This document shows positions 16,472 to 25,781 of a DNA stretch of 64,000 nucleotides, in pieces; within the stretch, counting starts at the first letter, position 1, and each line of letters opens with the position of its first letter. This stretch comes from Paraclostridium tenue. GTDB lineage: Bacteria; Bacillota; Clostridia; Peptostreptococcales; Peptostreptococcaceae. Both the position numbers and the translations under genes were made by a program. The DNA is taken from the NCBI RefSeq assembly GCF_015668515.1, contig NZ_JADPFO010000001.1, positions 175,139-239,138 of the forward strand, given 5' to 3'. The notes under the pieces were generated by a model that made no database searches, was not told where the DNA came from, and saw only the letters and a list, made by a program, of their open reading frames with translations.

Positions 16472-17881
16472 ATGGATATCTTAAATAATCAAATAGATGA
16501 ATTAAAAAATGACTTGTTAAATGATATTGTAGATATGGTAAAAATACCTAGTGTTGAAGGGGAACCGCTAGATGGTTTCCCTTTTGGAAAAAATGTTGGA
16601 AAAGCATTAGACAAAGCACTTGAAATATCACAAAAACTAGGATTTAAAACTAAAAATATTGATGGATACATGGGATATGCTGAATTTGGAGAAGGTGAAG
16701 ATTACGTAGCAGTAGTTGGACATCTAGATGTAGTACCAGAAGGTAGTGGTTGGAAGTATGAGCCATATGGGGGAGAAATAGACAACGGAAAAATTTATGG
16801 TAGAGGTGTATTAGACAATAAAGGACCTATAATAAGTGCTTTGTATGGATTAAAAGCAATAGCTAATTCTAATATTAAGCTAGATAAAAAAGTTAGAATA
16901 ATTTTTGGAACTAATGAAGAAACAGGATTTAATGATATACCATATTACTTAAGTAAAGAAAAACCACCTATAATGGGATTTACTCCAGATTGTAAATACC
17001 CTGTAGTGTATGGTGAAAGAGGTATAGGAAGATTAAATATAAAAAAGAAAATTAATTTATCTGGTATAAACGTGTATGGCGATTTTAGGGCTAACGTGAT
17101 ACCAGATAATTGTAATATAGATATACCAAAGATATATATACATGAAGATATTATATGCTATTTAGAAGATAGAACTAGTATAGAAAATGATACTATAAAG
17201 ATAAGCGACAAAATAGATATAAAAATAAATAGTGAAACTATAACTATAAGCGCTTATGGGAAGCAAGCTCCAGCTAATGCACCGCAAGTTGGAGAAAATG
17301 CTATAACTAATGTTATTAAATATTTATTAGAAGAGAACTTTATAAATGATGAAGAATTAAATAATTTCTTCAAATTTATAGATAAATACTTCTACAATGA
17401 GTATTATGGAGAAAAATTAGGTATAAATTTTGAAGATAAATTAACTGGAAAGTTATATTTAGCTCCTTATGAGTTAAAATGCAATAATGAAGAAATAACT
17501 TTTAGCTTTGGGGTTAGATACCCTATGACTTGCAAGATAGATTATATAACAGATGCTATAAAAAAAGTATTAGACTTTAATATAGTTTTAAATATAGAGA
17601 GAAACTTTAATCCAGTAAACTTTGATAAAGATTCACATTTAGTTAAAAGTTTACAACTTGCATATGAAAGAGTTACAGGATTAGATGGAACGCCAACGAC
17701 TACAAGTGGTGGAACTTATGCTAAAGTTATGCCGAATATAGTTCCTTTTGGTCCTTCATTTCCTGGGCAAAAGGGTATAGCACATAATCATGATGAATAT
17801 ATGGATATAGATGATATAATATTAAATGCTAAAATATTTGCAAATGCTATTTATGAGTTAGCTAAGGAGGACAAATGTTAG
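16472..17881 (+). CDS. pepV: M20 metallo-dipeptidase, PepV/Sapep type
   Basis: A 469-residue cytosolic zinc dipeptidase. Metal ligands and catalytic residues lie in VVGHLDVVPEG (His, Asp), GRGVLDNKGP (bridging Asp) and GTNEETGF (Glu-Glu), and a late His in GIAHNHDEYMD. The lid domain is inserted between ~residues 180 and 380, which gives the length typical of PepV (~470). It hydrolyses short peptides with an N-terminal amino acid of broad type. It follows aspartylglucosaminidase by 20 bp and overlaps cutC by 7 bp, so it is probably used on the peptide part of imported glycopeptides (inference). Confidence 0.9.
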   Translation: MDILNNQIDELKNDLLNDIVDMVKIPSVEGEPLDGFPFGKNVGKALDKALEISQKLGFKTKNIDGYMGYAEFGEGEDYVAVVGHLDVVPEGSGWKYEPYGGEIDNGKIYGRGVLDNKGPIISALYGLKAIANSNIKLDKKVRIIFGTNEETGFNDIPYYLSKEKPPIMGFTPDCKYPVVYGERGIGRLNIKKKINLSGINVYGDFRANVIPDNCNIDIPKIYIHEDIICYLEDRTSIENDTIKISDKIDIKINSETITISAYGKQAPANAPQVGENAITNVIKYLLEENFINDEELNNFFKFIDKYFYNEYYGEKLGINFEDKLTGKLYLAPYELKCNNEEITFSFGVRYPMTCKIDYITDAIKKVLDFNIVLNIERNFNPVNFDKDSHLVKSLQLAYERVTGLDGTPTTTSGGTYAKVMPNIVPFGPSFPGQKGIAHNHDEYMDIDDIILNAKIFANAIYELAKEDKC

Positions 17882-18549
17882 AAATTATAGGGATGAGTGT
17901 AGAGGATGCAATAGCTATAGAAAAATGTGGAGCAGATAGAATTGAACTTGTAAGTGCATTAACAGAAGGTGGATTAACACCAAGTTTTGGACTTATAGAA
18001 GCTGTAGTTAACAAGGTAAATATACCTGTTAATGTTATGATAAGACATCATGCTAAGAGTTTTGTTTATAGTGATGAAGATATAAGTATAATGGTAAGGG
18101 ATATAGAAAAAGTAAAAGAAATAGGTGCTAATGGTGTTGTATTTGGAATGCTAGATAGTAACAATAACATAAGAGAGGATCAACTTATAACATTACTAGA
18201 AGCAGCTAAAGGATTAGATGTTACATATCATAGAGCTATAGATGAAACTGATGTGATTAAGTCTATTAATATATTAAATAAATATAATGGAATAACTAAT
18301 GTATTAACGTCAGCAGGAAAAGGAAATATAGCTGATAATATAGATAAAATAAATCAGATGAAAAAAAACTCTAAGCACATAAAAGTTTTATTAGGAGGAG
18401 GCTTAAATTTTGATAATATAAGAAATATAAAAGAGCTAACTCAAAATACAGATTTTCATTTTGGAACAGCAGTTAGAGTAGATAAAAGTCCTTTTGGGGA
18501 AATTGATGAGGAAAAATTGATTAAACTTGTTAATATATTAAATAATTAG
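17875..18549 (+). CDS. cutC: CutC-family TIM-barrel protein
   Basis: A 224-residue TIM-barrel protein. The family start LEIIGMSVEDAIAIEKCGADRIELVSAL, IPVNVMIRHHAKSFVYSD, VTYHRAID and the phosphate-site-like LLGGGLNFDNI are all visible. CutC was named for copper homeostasis in E. coli, but that role is disputed, and the fold suggests a sugar or phospho-sugar enzyme. It overlaps pepV by 7 bp and ends the operon. Its presence in a PTS/glyco-asparagine gene set favours a catabolic rather than a copper role, which is inference. Confidence 0.9.
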   Translation: MLEIIGMSVEDAIAIEKCGADRIELVSALTEGGLTPSFGLIEAVVNKVNIPVNVMIRHHAKSFVYSDEDISIMVRDIEKVKEIGANGVVFGMLDSNNNIREDQLITLLEAAKGLDVTYHRAIDETDVIKSINILNKYNGITNVLTSAGKGNIADNIDKINQMKKNSKHIKVLLGGGLNFDNIRNIKELTQNTDFHFGTAVRVDKSPFGEIDEEKLIKLVNILNN

Positions 18550-18557
18550 TTTCAAAG

Positions 18558-18595
18558 AGATAAGCAAAATAAAACATTTTTGCTTATCTTTTTTA
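18558..18595 (+). terminator. Rho-independent terminator after cutC
   Basis: AGATAAGCAAAA pairs with TTTTTGCTTATCT and is followed by TTTTT. It closes the aspartylglucosaminidase-pepV-cutC unit. Confidence 0.87.
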
Positions 18596-18637
18596 TTATT
18601 TAACAAAATGACGACAATACCAAATAATTGCATTAAT

Positions 18638-18667
18638 TTGAAAGAGCTAGATGATATATGTTAAAAT
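18638..18667 (+). promoter_or_regulatory. Sigma-A-like promoter for the amidase gene
   Basis: TTGAAA, 18-bp spacer, TAAAAT (or TTAAAA with a 17-bp spacer), ~55 bp before the start codon. Confidence 0.45.
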
Positions 18668-18722
18668 ATAGTAGTATAGAAAAATATTGAAAAAATATTA
18701 ATGCATAGAGGAGATTGTAAAA

Positions 18723-20612
18723 GTGAGCAAACAACTTAATAAATTTACTAAGGGTATCGTCACTTTTGGAATAATATCAGCAGCAACTACTGTAGGTAGC
18801 GTGATTCCAGTAAGTGCTAATGGAAATTTAGAATCAGAACTTACATTTGTGATGGATAAATATAAATCAGAAAATATAGAAATGGAAGATGGGATATCAC
18901 TAAGACAAGGAGAAAAACTTGATTTATCAGCTAATCCAAATTGGGAAGTATCAAACAATAATACCGTACAGATTAGTGAAAATGGTATCGTAACACCTAT
19001 AAATCCAGGTACAGTATTTTTAAGTCAAAAAATAGGAGATAAAGTACATATAATAGAAGTTCATGTATCTAAAAATACAATAAGATCATATAATTTTGCA
19101 TCTAGTCCAAAAGTAAATAGAAACTATTATAAAGTGTTTGTTGATCCAGGTCATGGAGGACAAGATAGTGGAGCTGTTGGAAATGGGCACTATGAAGATG
19201 AACTTAATCTGGAAGTTGCTAAAAAAGTAGCGCAGAAACTAATAGCTAAGGGTATTGAAGTTAAAATGAGCAGAATAAGTGATAACTTTATATCTTTAAG
19301 TGAAAGAGCTAATATGGCAAATCAGTATGCACCAGATGTATTTATATCTATACACCAAAATTCATCAGATTCAACTAGTGCTAATGGTATAGAAACTTAC
19401 TATCATACAAATAAGGGAGATCATAGACCTTATGCACAAGATATACAAACTAATGCTATAAATGAAACAGGCGTTAGAAGTAGAGGTATTAAAAGAGCAA
19501 ACTTTGCAGTTTTAAGAGAAACTAATATGCCAGCTGCATTATTTGAGAGTGGATTTATAACTAATCCAACTGAATCAGCAAATTTATCAGATCCTGCATA
19601 TCAAGATAAGTTAGCTACTGGTATAGCTAATGGAATAGAAAAATACTTAAAAGAAAACATAACACTTAATGGAGATGTAAATAAACCTATTGAACCAGAG
19701 ACTCCTGAAAATCCAGATCAAAATAATCAAGTTATAGATACAGGAATAGTAACAGCAACAAGTTTAAATGTAAGAAGTGGATCTGGAGCAAATTATTCTA
19801 AAATAGGGTCATTAAAAAATGGAGAAAAAGTAGAAATAGTAGAAAGTCAGAATGGATGGCATAAAATAAAATATAATGGAGGATATGGATACGTATCAGG
19901 AGATTATATAAAAATAGATGGTTCTATAGTAGCACCACCAACTAATGAAGAACAAAATAAGCCAACGGTAAAAAATACAGGAACAGTAACAGCTAATAGC
20001 TTAAATGTAAGAAATGGATATGGAGCAAGTTATGCTAAGATAGGGTCATTAAAAAACGGAGAAAAAGTAGAAATAGTAGAAAGTAAAAATGGATGGCATA
20101 AAATAAAATATAATGGAGGATATGGATACATATCAGGAGATTATATAAAAATAGATGGTTCTGTAGTAGCACCACCAGCTAATGAAGAACAAAATAAGCC
20201 AATAGTAAAAAATACAGGAATAGTAACAGCTACTAGGCTTAATGTGAGAAGTGGATATGGGACAAATTATCCTGTAATAGGATCTTTATCAAATGGAGCA
20301 ACAGTAGAGATTATAGGAAGCCAAAATGGATGGTATAAGATAAAATATAATGGAGGATATGGATACATAACAGGGCAATATATAAAAACATCAAGTAGTG
20401 CAATTAATGAATCTTTAACAATATCTAAGTCTGGAACAGTAACGGCAACGAGTTTAAATATAAGAAATGGCTATGGATCTAATAAAACTATAATAGGTTC
20501 GTTAAAAGATGGTACTAAGGTAGAGATAGTAGAAAGTAAAAATGGATGGCATAAGATAAAATATAATGGAGGATACGGATACGTATCAGGAGATTACATA
20601 AAAATAGGATAG
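18723..20612 (+). CDS. Secreted N-acetylmuramoyl-L-alanine amidase with four SH3b repeats
   Basis: A 629-residue exported cell-wall hydrolase. The signal peptide is residues 1-~33 (ending VIPVSANG). A Big_2-like Ig fold spans ~40-120 (EKLDLSANPNWEVSNNN). The Amidase_3 domain spans ~137-320, with Zn ligands in VDPGHGGQDSG, the Glu in ELNLEVAK, SIHQNSS, and the late FESGFITNP. Four SH3_3 domains of ~70 residues follow (each VTAxxLNxRxGxG ... GYGYxxGxYIK), spaced by Pro/Asn linkers. The repeat DNA is highly similar. The start codon is GTG after AGAGGAG. It is likely to act in cell separation or turnover; the SH3b repeats would bind peptidoglycan. Confidence 0.93.
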   Translation: MSKQLNKFTKGIVTFGIISAATTVGSVIPVSANGNLESELTFVMDKYKSENIEMEDGISLRQGEKLDLSANPNWEVSNNNTVQISENGIVTPINPGTVFLSQKIGDKVHIIEVHVSKNTIRSYNFASSPKVNRNYYKVFVDPGHGGQDSGAVGNGHYEDELNLEVAKKVAQKLIAKGIEVKMSRISDNFISLSERANMANQYAPDVFISIHQNSSDSTSANGIETYYHTNKGDHRPYAQDIQTNAINETGVRSRGIKRANFAVLRETNMPAALFESGFITNPTESANLSDPAYQDKLATGIANGIEKYLKENITLNGDVNKPIEPETPENPDQNNQVIDTGIVTATSLNVRSGSGANYSKIGSLKNGEKVEIVESQNGWHKIKYNGGYGYVSGDYIKIDGSIVAPPTNEEQNKPTVKNTGTVTANSLNVRNGYGASYAKIGSLKNGEKVEIVESKNGWHKIKYNGGYGYISGDYIKIDGSVVAPPANEEQNKPIVKNTGIVTATRLNVRSGYGTNYPVIGSLSNGATVEIIGSQNGWYKIKYNGGYGYITGQYIKTSSSAINESLTISKSGTVTATSLNIRNGYGSNKTIIGSLKDGTKVEIVESKNGWHKIKYNGGYGYVSGDYIKIG

Positions 20613-20623
20613 ATTTATTTTAA

Positions 20624-20667
20624 AGGAGTATATAAAATATAACTTATTTTGAATTTTATATACTCCT
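20624..20667 (+). terminator. Perfect 15-bp inverted repeat after the amidase gene
   Basis: AGGAGTATATAAAAT pairs with ATTTTATATACTCCT across a 14-nt loop, 12 bp after the stop. The T-run is poor (GATTTGTATATTTT), so it may be a weak terminator or an RNA-stabilising hairpin. Confidence 0.55.
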
Positions 20668-20747
20668 GATTTGTATATTTTATATATTAGTTTTAAATGT
20701 TATAATAATAACAAATATACATATAAAAATCCTGAAAGGAGTTTAAC

Positions 20748-21713
20748 ATGATATACTTAAACAAGGAAGATATACTAAAATCAATAACATTAGATGAATT
20801 TATGGATGCAGTAGAAGAAGCTTATAAAATATATGCAGATAAATCATTTAATATGCCTGATAGAATACAAGTAGAAAATGATGATTTAACAACACTTTAT
20901 ATGCCATGCTTTACAAAAAAAGCGTTTGGGACAAAAATACTTACTGTTGCCCCTAATAATGCTAAAATAAACAAGCCAGTTATAGATGGGGTTATGTTAG
21001 TAAATGATATAGAAACTGGTGAGATGGTTTGTATGATGGACGGGAAAACACTTACAGCAGCTAGAACTGGAGCTGTAGGAGGAGTAGGAGTTAGATATAC
21101 TACAAGTGAAGATGTAAAAACTCTAGGATTAATTGGGACAGGAGTACAAGGTTTTTATCAAGTTTTATATGCATGTAAAGCGAGAAATATAAAGACTGTA
21201 TATCTATATAATAGAACAAAGGAGAAGGCTATTAAGTTACAAGAAGAACTAAAAAAAGAATTAGAAAACGTAGATGTAATTGTAGTTAATAGCTCTTTAG
21301 AATTATTAAAAAATAGTGAAGTTATAATAACTGCTACAACTTCATACCAACCAGTTATAGATAACCAAAAAGAGTTACTAAAAGGAAAACATATAATAGC
21401 TATAGGATCGTATAAACCTGATATGAGAGAGTTACCAGATGCTTTGTTTGAAGTTGTAGATAAAGTTATAGTTGATACTGATTTTGCGAAAGAAGAAAGT
21501 GGAGATTTATACTTACCTATAAAAAATAATCTTATAAAATCTGAAGATATAGAAAATATGGGGGATTTCATTAGGGACAATAAAGAATTTGATGTAAATA
21601 ATAAAACGACATTATATAAATCAGTAGGTATGGGTTTATTTGATATGGTAGTAGCTAATAAAATATATAAAAAAGCTATTGAAAAAGGTATAGGACAAAA
21701 TATAAATTTATAA
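20748..21713 (+). CDS. Ornithine cyclodeaminase / mu-crystallin family enzyme
   Basis: A 321-residue NAD(P)-dependent cytosolic enzyme. The Rossmann motif is LGLIGTGVQGFYQVLY near residues 125-140. Substrate-side residues lie in DRIQVENDDLTTLYMPCF, VLMVNDIETGE-like residues and KTLTAARTGAVGG. Members convert ornithine to proline plus ammonia, or reduce cyclic imino acids such as pyrroline-2-carboxylate. The strong AAAGGAG site supports ATG 20748. It precedes an AraC regulator and lies 4 kb from the hydroxyproline genes, so another proline-producing step is plausible. The exact substrate is not proven by sequence. Confidence 0.85.
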   Translation: MIYLNKEDILKSITLDEFMDAVEEAYKIYADKSFNMPDRIQVENDDLTTLYMPCFTKKAFGTKILTVAPNNAKINKPVIDGVMLVNDIETGEMVCMMDGKTLTAARTGAVGGVGVRYTTSEDVKTLGLIGTGVQGFYQVLYACKARNIKTVYLYNRTKEKAIKLQEELKKELENVDVIVVNSSLELLKNSEVIITATTSYQPVIDNQKELLKGKHIIAIGSYKPDMRELPDALFEVVDKVIVDTDFAKEESGDLYLPIKNNLIKSEDIENMGDFIRDNKEFDVNNKTTLYKSVGMGLFDMVVANKIYKKAIEKGIGQNINL

Positions 21714-21754
21714 TAGTTAATAGTATGAATAGTTTTTTATTTATGAGATAAGAC

Positions 21755-21790
21755 AAAAAATGCTTAAATATTTTATTTAAGCATTTTTTA
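21755..21790. terminator. Bidirectional terminator
   Basis: AAAAAATGCTTAAATA pairs with TATTTAAGCATTTTTT; it serves the convergent cyclodeaminase-family and AraC genes and overlaps the AraC stop codon. Confidence 0.85.
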
Positions 21791-22669
21791 TTCTATTTCA
21801 AAAGGATTTTTTTCAAACTCATTTATTCTATCTAAATAATGTTTAGGTGAAACGCCATAAGATTTTTTAAAAGCTCTAACAAAACTGGAGTAATCTTTAA
21901 AACCACACTCAATACATGCATCACTCATAAGATAACCTTTTTTTATTAATGACTTAGCATATATAAGTCGTTTCTGAACTATATAGCTATGTAGTGAACT
22001 GCCAGTTTGAGATTTGAATTTTCTCATTAAATAATATTTACTCATAAAAAATTTATTAGCTATTGTATCTATTGATAAATCTTTATTTAAATTTTCATTT
22101 ATATAATTAAATATTTGCTGAATAGTTTCATCATATTCAACATCATCTGAAGTATTATCATTTTTAAGAGACAATCTATTAATTAGCACTAAAAATTGCA
22201 TAAATAAAGAGTTTTTAAGTATAACATGACCAAAATCACTAGAATTATCAGCAGCTTTAATACTAAATAATAAATTTTTTATATTATCTAAGTCAGTTTG
22301 ATTAAGTCTAAGTAAATTAGATTTATTTTTGCTAGATATATTAAAGCAAGTAAATAAATCATCACCGTAATTGTGGCTTTCTATATATTTAGGATTAATC
22401 CAAATAACTATTCTTTCATAAAATTTTTCAGGATTTATAATTGGTTTATGGATTTCTGTATTACTTACAAATAAAATATCCCAAGGTTTTAATTTATAAG
22501 ATTTTCCTTCAACCAAATAATCCACATCTCCAGAGATTAAAATTGTAATTTTATTAAATTCATGATGATGGTAATCAAATTTAATATCCTTCATATCTTT
22601 TATATGGAAAATTTTAAAATTTTCGTTTAAATATCCAACCTTATCTATATTTTCTTTACTTATATCCAT
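21788..22669 (-). CDS. AraC-family transcriptional regulator
   Basis: A 293-residue regulator. An N-terminal cupin-like sensing half has the HHHEFNKITILISG motif, and C-terminal tandem helix-turn-helices cover ~190-285 (INENLNKDLSIDTIANKFF, then CGFKDYSSFVRAFKKSYGVSPKHY). The second HTH carries the full AraC signature. It is convergent with the cyclodeaminase-family gene and divergent from the MFS transporter, so either could be its target. The ligand is unknown; the cupin layout suggests a small organic molecule. Confidence 0.9.
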   Translation of the reverse strand: MDISKENIDKVGYLNENFKIFHIKDMKDIKFDYHHHEFNKITILISGDVDYLVEGKSYKLKPWDILFVSNTEIHKPIINPEKFYERIVIWINPKYIESHNYGDDLFTCFNISSKNKSNLLRLNQTDLDNIKNLLFSIKAADNSSDFGHVILKNSLFMQFLVLINRLSLKNDNTSDDVEYDETIQQIFNYINENLNKDLSIDTIANKFFMSKYYLMRKFKSQTGSSLHSYIVQKRLIYAKSLIKKGYLMSDACIECGFKDYSSFVRAFKKSYGVSPKHYLDRINEFEKNPFEIE

Positions 22670-22942
22670 AAAATACGACCTTTCATATTTACAATTAATA
22701 TAACTTAAGTATGTGAACTTGTAATATACTATATATATTATAGCATTTTTTGCAATATGAAAAGTAACTTAATCACTGGAAATTGAAAAATTAAGTAGAA
22801 ATTTAAAAATAAAAATATCATTTTTGGTTAAAAATATAAAAAATAAACAAATAAAAAAGAATGAAATCCTTTCTTTTTTTATCATACATAAACGAAATTA
22901 TGATATAATAGAGTGTATTTAACTGACCGAAGGGGGCAAGAC

Positions 22943-24097
22943 ATGAAGAAATATTATTTATATTATGTGCTTATATATGGAGGATTAGGTGCTTTTATAC
23001 CATATATAGTTCCATATTTAGATGGAGCACTAAATCTATCTGCATCGCAAATAGGAATAATAACATCTGTCCCATCTATAATAGGTATATTAGTAGTACC
23101 ATTATGGGGAATTATAACGGATGCAACTAAACAAGATAAAAAAATACTTGGAATATGTGTAGCTATAAACTGTGTAATAATGGGTATGTATTCTAGTGTT
23201 AAGATGTTCCCAATATTACTTTTAGTAGCGACTTTAGCTGAAGCTTTTAGATATGCAATATCTCCTTTAGCTGATAATATAGCTACAGATTACTGTAAAC
23301 ATAATAATGTAAACTATGGAATAATAAGAAGTGGTGGATCTGTAGGATTTGCTTTAATAAGTTTTTTAACTGGACAACTTATAAAAGTAACTTCAAATTC
23401 TAGAATAATATTTTTAGTATATATAACACTATTTATAGTATCTTTATTAGTACTTCCTTTTTTAAATTCTAAAAAGTATGATGAAGAAGAAAAAATGGAA
23501 ACATCTACTTTAAAGAAAGATTTAAAAGAGTTATTGAAAGATAAGTCATATTTATGGTTATTACTTATAGTAATAAGTACTATAAGTATTAGTGAAGTTA
23601 CTAATGCATATCAAGGTCTATATTTAATAGAACTAGGTGCAAGTCAAGGAGATATAGGAACATTAGTAATATTTACTGCTTTACCTGAAATATTCTTTAT
23701 GGCAAAAATTAATAAGTTAGTATTAAAATATGGATATAAGAATGTATTTAAAATAGGTATATTAACATTCTTACTTAGATGGATAACTTGCTTATTTGCA
23801 AGTTCACCAACAATGTTTATAATTACAGCACCACTTACAGCACTTGCATTTTCAATTATGCTAGTAGCATATATAGGTTACATAAAAGAAAAATTCTCAA
23901 GTGAAATACAAGCAACAGCTTTAACAATAACATCAATGGCTATAGGAATATCATCATCTATTATAAAGTTACCAGTAGGACTTGGTATTGATGTGTTCGG
24001 ACTTAAGATATTATATATAATGTCAATTGCTATAACATTTATAGGATTTATAGTTTGTATGTTAAAAAAAGAAAAATCTGATGAAATAAAACTATAG
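22943..24097 (+). CDS. MFS transporter, MFS_1-like group
   Basis: A 384-residue permease with ~12 hydrophobic segments, starting KKYYLYYVLIYGGLGAFIPY. GGxGAFIPYxxPY and VVPLWGIITDATKQDK (the loop 2-3 MFS signature) place it in the MFS_1_like / nucleoside-proton-symporter-like group. ATG 22943 is chosen because AGGGGG lies at 22931-22936; an upstream start at 22913 would read over that site. It is divergent from the AraC gene and is followed by the hydroxyproline operon on the same strand after a terminator. It may import hydroxyproline or a related amino acid, but this is only positional inference. Confidence 0.85.
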   Translation: MKKYYLYYVLIYGGLGAFIPYIVPYLDGALNLSASQIGIITSVPSIIGILVVPLWGIITDATKQDKKILGICVAINCVIMGMYSSVKMFPILLLVATLAEAFRYAISPLADNIATDYCKHNNVNYGIIRSGGSVGFALISFLTGQLIKVTSNSRIIFLVYITLFIVSLLVLPFLNSKKYDEEEKMETSTLKKDLKELLKDKSYLWLLLIVISTISISEVTNAYQGLYLIELGASQGDIGTLVIFTALPEIFFMAKINKLVLKYGYKNVFKIGILTFLLRWITCLFASSPTMFIITAPLTALAFSIMLVAYIGYIKEKFSSEIQATALTITSMAIGISSSIIKLPVGLGIDVFGLKILYIMSIAITFIGFIVCMLKKEKSDEIKL

Positions 24098-24122
24098 GTT
24101 AATTTTAACCTATAGTTTTTTT
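24087..24122 (+). terminator. Rho-independent terminator after the MFS gene
   Basis: AAAACTATAGGTTAA pairs with TTAACCTATAGTTTT followed by more T; the stop codon TAG lies in the first arm. Confidence 0.9.
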
Positions 24123-24211
24123 ACTATATATAAAAATTAAGGAAGATATAAAAGTTGAATTTTAATAAATTAACTATTACTAAAAAAATTTCATAATATA
24201 ACAAAATTACA

Positions 24212-24240
24212 TAGACAATTTTATAACAATATAGTATATT
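24212..24240 (+). promoter_or_regulatory. Sigma-A-like promoter for the hydroxyproline operon
   Basis: TAGACA, a 17-bp spacer and TATATT at 24235-24240, 38 bp before the regulator start. Confidence 0.55.
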
Positions 24241-24278
24241 TAAGTTAAGGAAAATGTTTACAAAAAGAGAGGGATAGA

Positions 24279-24848
24279 ATGAACGAACATATAGGAGCTA
24301 AAATAAAACATTTAAGAACACAACGAAAAATGACTTTAAAAGATTTAAGTGAAAAAACTAATTTATCTATAGGTTTTTTGTCACAACTAGAAAGAGGATT
24401 AACAAGTATAGCAACAGATACTTTAGGAACTATAGCTGATGTATTTGAAGTTGAACTATCTTATTTCTTTTTAAAGCCAAGAACAAAGAAAAAAGCAATA
24501 ATTAGAAGTTATGAAAAAGAAGTATTTAATATATGTACATCAGGATGCATTCAATATAATTTGTCAAATGACTTAAATGAAAAAAAAATGCTACCTAGAC
24601 TTGTTGATATACTTCCTAATAATACTGATGAAGATATACAATCATATATGCACGAAGGAGAAGAATTTATATATGTACTAGAAGGAACTTTGACTTTATT
24701 TTTAGATGGAGAACAACATGAACTTTACCCTGGAGATAGCATACACTATAATTCTTCACGAAATCACAACTGGGCAAATTACACAAATAAAATGGTTAGA
24801 ATAGTAGTTGTTGCAACACCAAACCCTTTTAATAATAAGAAAAAATAA
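24279..24848 (+). CDS. XRE-family regulator with C-terminal cupin domain
   Basis: A 189-residue regulator. The N-terminal helix-turn-helix (residues 6-62) reads IKHLRTQRKMTLKDLSEKT and IGFLSQLERGLTS. The C-terminal cupin_2 domain (~115-182) reads HEGEEFIYVLEGTLTLFLDG and YPGDSIHYNSSRNHNW. This architecture (SutR/PuuR-like) usually senses a small metabolite. The gene ends 17 bp before hypE and shares its strand and promoter, which makes it the probable local regulator of hydroxyproline use, with hydroxyproline or proline as a candidate ligand (inference). Confidence 0.9.
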   Translation: MNEHIGAKIKHLRTQRKMTLKDLSEKTNLSIGFLSQLERGLTSIATDTLGTIADVFEVELSYFFLKPRTKKKAIIRSYEKEVFNICTSGCIQYNLSNDLNEKKMLPRLVDILPNNTDEDIQSYMHEGEEFIYVLEGTLTLFLDGEQHELYPGDSIHYNSSRNHNWANYTNKMVRIVVVATPNPFNNKKK

Positions 24849-24865
24849 TATTTGCAGGTGATTAG

Positions 24866-25777
24866 ATGAAAAAACCATTAATAATAAATATACAAAAATA
24901 TAGTTTACATGATGGAGATGGTATTAGAACTACTATATTTTTTAAGGGATGTCCACTAGAATGTATATGGTGTCATAACCCAGAAAGCCAAGAATATAAT
25001 AAAGAAGTTTTATATAATGAAGAAAAGTGTTTAAGATGTGAAACTTGTATTAAAAAATGTCCTAATAATGCTATATATACAAAAGAAAATTTGATATGTC
25101 TAGATAAAGAAAATTGTAAATTTTGTGAAACTTGTATAGATTATTGTTTAAATAATGCTAGAGAAATAGTAGGTAAAACTTATGAGATAAAAGATTTAAT
25201 CAAAGAAATAACAAAAGATATGATGTTTTATGAAGAATCTAATGGAGGAGTTACATTATCTGGGGGAGAGGTAATGACTCAAGATATCGAATATATAAAA
25301 AGTTTAGTTATTTTATGTAAAGAAAAAGGAATAAATGTAGCTATAGATACATGTGGATATGCAAAATTTGAAAACTATGAAGCTATACTACCATTTGTAG
25401 ATACTTTTTTATATGATATAAAGCTAATAGACAATGAAAAACATAAGTTATTTACTAATAAGCCTAACGATTTAATATTAGACAATTTAGTTAAATTAAG
25501 TGAAAAAGGTGCAAATATAAATATAAGAATACCTTTAATAGAAGGAGTTAATGTTGATAGAGATAATAAGGAAATTATAAAAATAATAGATTTCATAAAA
25601 TTTTTAAATATCAAAAAAGTTAATTTATTGCCATACCATAATATAGGTATGCATAAATATAAAAAGCTTTATATGAATTACGAAGGCGAAAATTTAAGCA
25701 GACCTTCGGATGAAAAATTAGAAGAGATAAAAGCATTATTCGAAAAAAATAATTTTAATACAAAGATTGGGGGATAA
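24866..25777 (+). CDS. hypE: Glycyl-radical enzyme activase for HypD
   Basis: A 303-residue radical-SAM activase. The SAM-cluster motif is CPLECIWC (C-x3-C-x2-C) near residues 31-38. Two ferredoxin-type [4Fe-4S] inserts follow (CLRCETCIKKCP and CKFCETCIDYC, ~residues 53-95), as in activases of the PflA-like group for GREs. SNGGVTLSGGEV marks the SAM-binding GGE motif. It installs the glycyl radical on HypD, whose gene begins 5 bp after its stop. Pairing with a clear HypD fixes its partner. Confidence 0.95.
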   Translation: MKKPLIINIQKYSLHDGDGIRTTIFFKGCPLECIWCHNPESQEYNKEVLYNEEKCLRCETCIKKCPNNAIYTKENLICLDKENCKFCETCIDYCLNNAREIVGKTYEIKDLIKEITKDMMFYEESNGGVTLSGGEVMTQDIEYIKSLVILCKEKGINVAIDTCGYAKFENYEAILPFVDTFLYDIKLIDNEKHKLFTNKPNDLILDNLVKLSEKGANINIRIPLIEGVNVDRDNKEIIKIIDFIKFLNIKKVNLLPYHNIGMHKYKKLYMNYEGENLSRPSDEKLEEIKALFEKNNFNTKIGG

Positions 25778-25781
25778 CTTT

